Origin: an uncultured Eubacteriales bacterium
Lineage (GTDB): Bacteria > Bacillota > Clostridia > Oscillospirales > Acutalibacteraceae
Reading direction: 5' to 3'
Assembly (NCBI GenBank): GCA_900321905.1
Contig: ONXZ01000031.1
Location: 1 to 11,635 of the forward strand
DNA: 11,635 nt
Of this stretch, positions 8,894 to 11,635 are shown in pieces. Each line of letters starts with the position of its first letter. The stretch's first letter is position 1. The notes beneath the pieces were generated by a model. It was not told the DNA's origin, searched no databases, and worked only from the letters and a program-made list of their open reading frames with translations. The position numbers were made by a program, and so were the translations under genes.

Positions 8894-9379
8894 ATGCCCG
8901 ATATGACATCTATTAAAGAGATACTTGACACATACGGCAAATACTCAGGTCTTACGTCAGGTACTTCAATGTTGCCGCTGCTGCACCAGGGCAAGGACAC
9001 AATTATTGTTGTTAAGCCAAAAGAGCGACTGAAGAAATACGACGTTGCGCTTTATGTTACAAAGCAGGGCAAATACATTATGCACCGCGTGGTTGAAGTT
9101 CACGACGACCACTATATCATCACAGGCGATAATCTGCTTGCAAAGGAATACGTCACTGACGATATGATTTGCGGCAAACTTGTGGGCTTTTACAAAAACG
9201 GCAAACACTTTGTTGACTGTGAAAACTCAAAGGCTTACAAAATATATTCAAAAGTATGGGTTGCAGGTAAACCTCTGCGCCCTGCCCTGCTGTTTTGCAG
9301 ACGGGGTTTTAACTTTGCAAAGCGACTACCTTTTATTGTAATCAGAAAAATCAAGAAAACTATAAAGGCGGACAAATAA
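8894..9379 (+). CDS. S24/S26-family (signal peptidase-like) peptidase, soluble
   Basis: 161 residues. The S26/S24 serine box is visible as SGTSMLPLL (22-30, nucleophile Ser25 in SMxP). The strand YIMHRVVEVHDDHYIITGDN (61-80) supplies His64 and the conserved GDN end, resembling Ser/His-type signal peptidases (SipW/ER type) rather than Ser/Lys bacterial LepB. Unlike signal peptidases it has no N-terminal membrane anchor; the only mildly hydrophobic stretch is near 127-150 and is broken by basic residues, with a Lys/Arg-rich tail. AAGGAG lies 6 bases before the ATG. The stop abuts the GTG of an ABC exporter gene, and similar small peptidases sit next to exporters in other Clostridia, suggesting processing of an exported peptide, but no precursor gene is visible here. 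Substrate unknown; a LexA-like S24 self-cleaving regulator is unlikely because no DNA-binding domain is present. Confidence 0.75.
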   Translation: MPDMTSIKEILDTYGKYSGLTSGTSMLPLLHQGKDTIIVVKPKERLKKYDVALYVTKQGKYIMHRVVEVHDDHYIITGDNLLAKEYVTDDMICGKLVGFYKNGKHFVDCENSKAYKIYSKVWVAGKPLRPALLFCRRGFNFAKRLPFIVIRKIKKTIKADK

Positions 9380-10036
9380 GTGAAATCGGAAATCAAATTT
9401 AAAAACGTTTTTAACAAAGGCGATATAAAAACTATCAAATGGATTTACAACGTTTGCAAGTCAGAAAAATACAAGGTGCTGTTTTTAATCATTGTAGAAT
9501 CTATCAGTGCGATTATTACCGTGTCTTTTGCAAAACTGTCAAAGGACATTATCAACGCTGCAACGATTGATAAAAGTTTTGATTTGGTAATTAAAAACTC
9601 GCTTTACTTTGTACTTGCTATCAGCATACAACTTGCTCTGTATGTTGCCGAGCGAAGCACGACTGAGAGATGCCGCTGCAAACTTGAATGGATACTCAAA
9701 CAACACACGCTTGAGTCGTCAATACGCAAAGATTACTCGGCAATCAGCAAAATACACACAGGCGAACTGCAAAACAGAATGTTTAACGACGTTACTGTTA
9801 TCGCTGACGGCTTTACAACAATTTTGCCAAACGTTGTGTACTTTGTTGTTAAACTGATTGCGGCGTTTGCTTATTTGATAATAATTGACAAGATATTTGC
9901 GGTAATATTCCTTGTGGGCGGATTTGCGGTATTTTTCTGCACTCACCTTTTCTGTGCAGGAAACCGAAGGCAAAACACGCTCGTTCATTCAGGAAGCGCT
10001 CACAAGTATGCTTGTTATAAAGAGTTTTGTAGTTGA
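9380..10036 (+). CDS. ABC exporter N-terminal fragment (membrane domain, first four helices)
   Basis: 218 residues as read, of which about the first 190 look genuine. Starts at GTG directly after the peptidase TAA, with AAAGGCGG upstream. Hydrophobic segments at about 33-52, 70-90 and a paired block at 148-187 correspond to TM1 to TM4 of an exporter. The intracellular loop SIRKDYSAISKIHTGELQNR (113-132) matches the type-I exporter pattern in which a loop ends in GEL-x-NR. After GGFAVFF the frame is lost and the last residues (rich in Cys, His, Asn) are out-of-frame sequence ending at TAG 10034-10036. Not expected to be functional alone. Confidence 0.6.
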   Translation: MKSEIKFKNVFNKGDIKTIKWIYNVCKSEKYKVLFLIIVESISAIITVSFAKLSKDIINAATIDKSFDLVIKNSLYFVLAISIQLALYVAERSTTERCRCKLEWILKQHTLESSIRKDYSAISKIHTGELQNRMFNDVTVIADGFTTILPNVVYFVVKLIAAFAYLIIIDKIFAVIFLVGGFAVFFCTHLFCAGNRRQNTLVHSGSAHKYACYKEFCS

Positions 10037-11057
10037 GGACAAGACCTGCGAAACTGCTGACGAACTGCAGGCCGTGAACTACAAGGCTAAAATGAAGCGC
10101 AGGTTTTTTTCAATTTCTGCAAATGCAGGAATTAATCTTATTTTCAATCTCGGATTTGTATTTGCAGTTGCGTTTGGCGCATACAGAATTATATTCTTTG
10201 GTCTGTCATATGGTGATGTAACAGCAATGATTCAACTTGTAAGCCAGATTCAGTCGCCGTTTGCTTCCCTCTCAAGCGTACTGCCGAGGTATTTTACCCT
10301 GCTCGCTTCCGCTGAAAGACTTATGGAGATAGACGAACTCCCTGACGAATACCACGAGAACGAGGGCGAAATCGACGTTGAGCAGGCTTACAACGACCTC
10401 AAATGCATTAACTTCAAGGACATTTCGTTTGCATACGACAGAGATATTATCCTTAACAACACTTCGCTTGAAGTTGACAAGGGCGACTTTGTGGCGATTA
10501 TGGGTATTTCGGGCATTGGCAAGAGCACACTTCTCAAACTGTTGCTCGGTGTATTTCAGGTCGACAGCGGCAGCATTGAACTTGAACTTGACGGCGAGAA
10601 CATCCCGGTTGACTACAACACGCGCCGTATGTTCTCATACGTTCCGCAGGGCAACTTTATTCTGTCAGGCACTATTTACGACAATCTGACGTTCATCAAT
10701 GAAAACGCGACAGATGAAGAAATAGACGAGGCAATACGCATTTCCTGCTCCGATGAATTTATCAGCACGCTGCCTGACGGACTTGAAACCGTTATCGGCG
10801 AGCGTGGAATTGGTCTTTCGGAAGGACAGTTGCAGCGCCTTGCAATTGCTCGCTCACTGCTTTCAAACGCACCGGTTATTCTGCTTGACGAGGCGACATC
10901 TGCGCTTGACGAAGCAACCGAAAAGCGTTTTCTTGAAAACCTGAAAGAACTCAAAACAAAGACTTGTATTATTGTGTCGCACAAAATGGCGGCGCTTGAC
11001 ATCTGCAACAAGCACGTTCAGATTATCGACAGTAAAATTGTTATGGAGGAAAAATAG
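9912..11057 (+). CDS. ABC exporter C-terminal fragment (last membrane helices plus ATPase domain)
   Basis: The frame is open from upstream of 9912, but the TTG there has no convincing ribosome site; residues before VQETEGK (15-21) are out-of-frame sequence. TM5 and TM6 lie at about 68-95 and 103-125. The NBD is complete: Walker A GISGIGKST (198-206, Lys204), Q-loop Gln246 in YVPQGNF, signature LSEGQ (302-306, a Glu variant of LSGGQ), Walker B VILLDE (322-327, catalytic Glu327), D-loop SALD and switch His357 in IVSHK. Such conserved catalytic residues indicate recent disruption. Without an efficient start it would be made only by reinitiation or frameshifting. Confidence 0.6.
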   Translation: MWADLRYFSALTFSVQETEGKTRSFIQEALTSMLVIKSFVVEDKTCETADELQAVNYKAKMKRRFFSISANAGINLIFNLGFVFAVAFGAYRIIFFGLSYGDVTAMIQLVSQIQSPFASLSSVLPRYFTLLASAERLMEIDELPDEYHENEGEIDVEQAYNDLKCINFKDISFAYDRDIILNNTSLEVDKGDFVAIMGISGIGKSTLLKLLLGVFQVDSGSIELELDGENIPVDYNTRRMFSYVPQGNFILSGTIYDNLTFINENATDEEIDEAIRISCSDEFISTLPDGLETVIGERGIGLSEGQLQRLAIARSLLSNAPVILLDEATSALDEATEKRFLENLKELKTKTCIIVSHKMAALDICNKHVQIIDSKIVMEEK

Positions 11058-11635
11058 TGTTACTGACCAAATGGGGCAAGAAACTTGACAAGTCCTGTCC
11101 GCTCTCTGAGTATCCTCGTCCGCAGTTTGTGCGCGACAGTTATATTTCTCTCAACGGCGAGTGGGAACTCTCGTTTTTTTTTTTTTTCACTTTTAAATCG
11201 CTTGAAGAGTATGAGATTACTGTGCCGTTCTCCCCTGAATGTCCGCTTTCGAGCGTTGAGAGAGAACTCAAAAAGAGCGAATATATGGTGTACGAAAAGA
11301 AGTTCACCCTGCCTGAAAGCTTTAACAAAGGCAGAGTTTTACTGCACTTTGGCGCTGTTGACCAGATTGCCGACATAACGCTTAACGGCAGGTATATTAT
11401 GCGCCATGAGGGCGGCTACACGCCGTTTGAATGTGAGATAACAAAGCACCTTAAAGACGGCGAAAACACACTCACGGTTAAGTGCGAGGATGTTTGCGAG
11501 GACAACGAATTTTCACGCGGTAAACAAAAAACAAACCGCGGCGGAATATGGTACTCGCCGCAAAGCGGTATATGGCAGAGCGTTTGGCTTGAGAGTGTGC
11601 CGGAAGAATACATTAAATCAGTGCGAATAACGCCT
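11057..11635 (+). CDS. Glycoside hydrolase family 2 protein (beta-galactosidase/glucuronidase-like), 3'-partial
   Basis: 193 codons open to the window end. Starts at GTG 11057, which shares a base with the exporter stop (TAGTG); GGAGG lies 7 bases upstream, and the product begins MLLTKWGK. The visible part is the N-terminal sugar-binding jelly-roll domain of GH2 enzymes: LNGEWE (33-38), VPFSPE, YEKKFTLPE, LHFGAVDQIADITLNG, a GGYTPFECEIT strand, DGENTLTV, and the RGGIWYSPQSGIWQSVWLE block, all usual in this family. The catalytic barrel lies beyond the window. No signal peptide is seen, so the enzyme is probably cytoplasmic and acts on imported or endogenous beta-linked glycosides. Residues 40-44 are five consecutive Phe encoded by a 14-T run; the frame stays open across it and similarity continues on both sides, so the length shown is the in-frame one. 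Confidence 0.88.
   Translation, partial: MLLTKWGKKLDKSCPLSEYPRPQFVRDSYISLNGEWELSFFFFFTFKSLEEYEITVPFSPECPLSSVERELKKSEYMVYEKKFTLPESFNKGRVLLHFGAVDQIADITLNGRYIMRHEGGYTPFECEITKHLKDGENTLTVKCEDVCEDNEFSRGKQKTNRGGIWYSPQSGIWQSVWLESVPEEYIKSVRITP
11174..11187 (+). repeat. Poly-T homopolymer (14 T) within the GH2 coding region
   Basis: Fourteen consecutive T encode Phe40-Phe43 and the first two bases of Phe44. Any change not a multiple of three would truncate the enzyme soon after codon 40. Such tracts are prone both to replication slippage and to sequencing error. Confidence 0.95.

Larger units (their letters stand above)
9380..11057 (+). pseudogene. ABC exporter (fused TMD-NBD), disrupted by frameshift with likely internal deletion
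   Basis: Read together, two overlapping frames make one ABC exporter half-transporter of about 555 residues: a six-helix membrane domain followed by a nucleotide-binding domain. The first frame (from GTG 9380) carries helices up to GGFAVFF; coding similarity then resumes in the next frame at VQETEGKTRSFIQEAL, from about base 9954. Exporters of this type normally have a basic coupling-helix segment (several Arg/Lys, then LHK-like) between those points, and no such segment is seen in either frame. This suggests loss of about ten codons with a frame change rather than a lone base error. The NBD is intact. Stop TAG at 11055-11057 overlaps the GTG of the GH2 gene. Either a genuine pseudogene, a phase-variable state, or an assembly or sequencing error. 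Confidence 0.75.

Noticed and set aside
9930..9960. Programmed +1 frameshift joining the two exporter halves
   Set aside because: No recognised slippery or stop-codon context is seen, and joining the frames still lacks the expected basic coupling helix, so deletion or error is a simpler reading.
11085..11378. Alternative plus-strand frame at the end of the window
   Set aside because: Product is low complexity and unrelated to any family, while the GTG 11057 frame gives a clear GH2 N-terminal domain.

Overview
The window looks like chromosome of an anaerobic low-to-moderate-GC Firmicute, most likely a gut-type Clostridia (Oscillospirales/Ruminococcus-like). The reasons are the HrcA/CIRCE-controlled groES-groEL operon, a Dlt-type cell-wall alanylation operon, a FemX-like peptidoglycan aminoacyltransferase, strong AGGAGG-type Shine-Dalgarno sites, and AT-rich intergenic regions with Firmicute-style sigma-A promoters. 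This placement is inferred from gene content; no 16S or other marker is present.

Layout. (1) 1-1981, plus strand: a FemAB/FemX-type aminoacyltransferase that is cut at its 5' end by the window edge, followed one base later by a divergent alanine-racemase homologue. The pair ends at a strong intrinsic terminator (2005-2039). (2) 6508-2046, minus strand: a four-gene Dlt-like operon in the order SGNH/DltD-like protein, DltA-like adenylation enzyme, DltC-like carrier protein, AlgI/DltB-like MBOAT transferase. The logic is to activate an amino acid as an adenylate, load it on a phosphopantetheine carrier, and pass it across the membrane through the MBOAT protein with help from the membrane-anchored SGNH protein, probably to esterify a cell-surface polymer. 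(3) 8664-6730, minus strand: groES-groEL, with a consensus promoter and a perfect CIRCE operator upstream and a perfect-stem terminator downstream. (4) 8894-11635, plus strand: an operon running divergently from groESL behind an extended -10 promoter. It holds a soluble S24/S26-type peptidase homologue, an ABC exporter broken by a frameshift (9380-11057), and a glycoside hydrolase family 2 gene that runs off the window and contains a 14-T homopolymer near its 5' end. The last two starts abut or overlap the preceding stops, so the genes look translationally coupled.

Themes. Three envelope functions sit close together: cross-bridge aminoacylation, amino-acid racemisation and Dlt-like aminoacyl esterification. 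In two of them the residues expected to set substrate choice are changed: the Alr-like protein has lost several pocket residues but kept the catalytic ones, and the DltA-like enzyme has Ala where characterised DltA enzymes have a Cys that helps select D-alanine. These are the most interesting biochemical leads. The most interesting structural lead is the peptidase-exporter-GH2 operon, with its frameshifted exporter and long poly-T tract. I see no CRISPR array, insertion sequence, tRNA, rRNA, phage gene or attachment site. No clearly undescribed system is demonstrable from the sequence alone.
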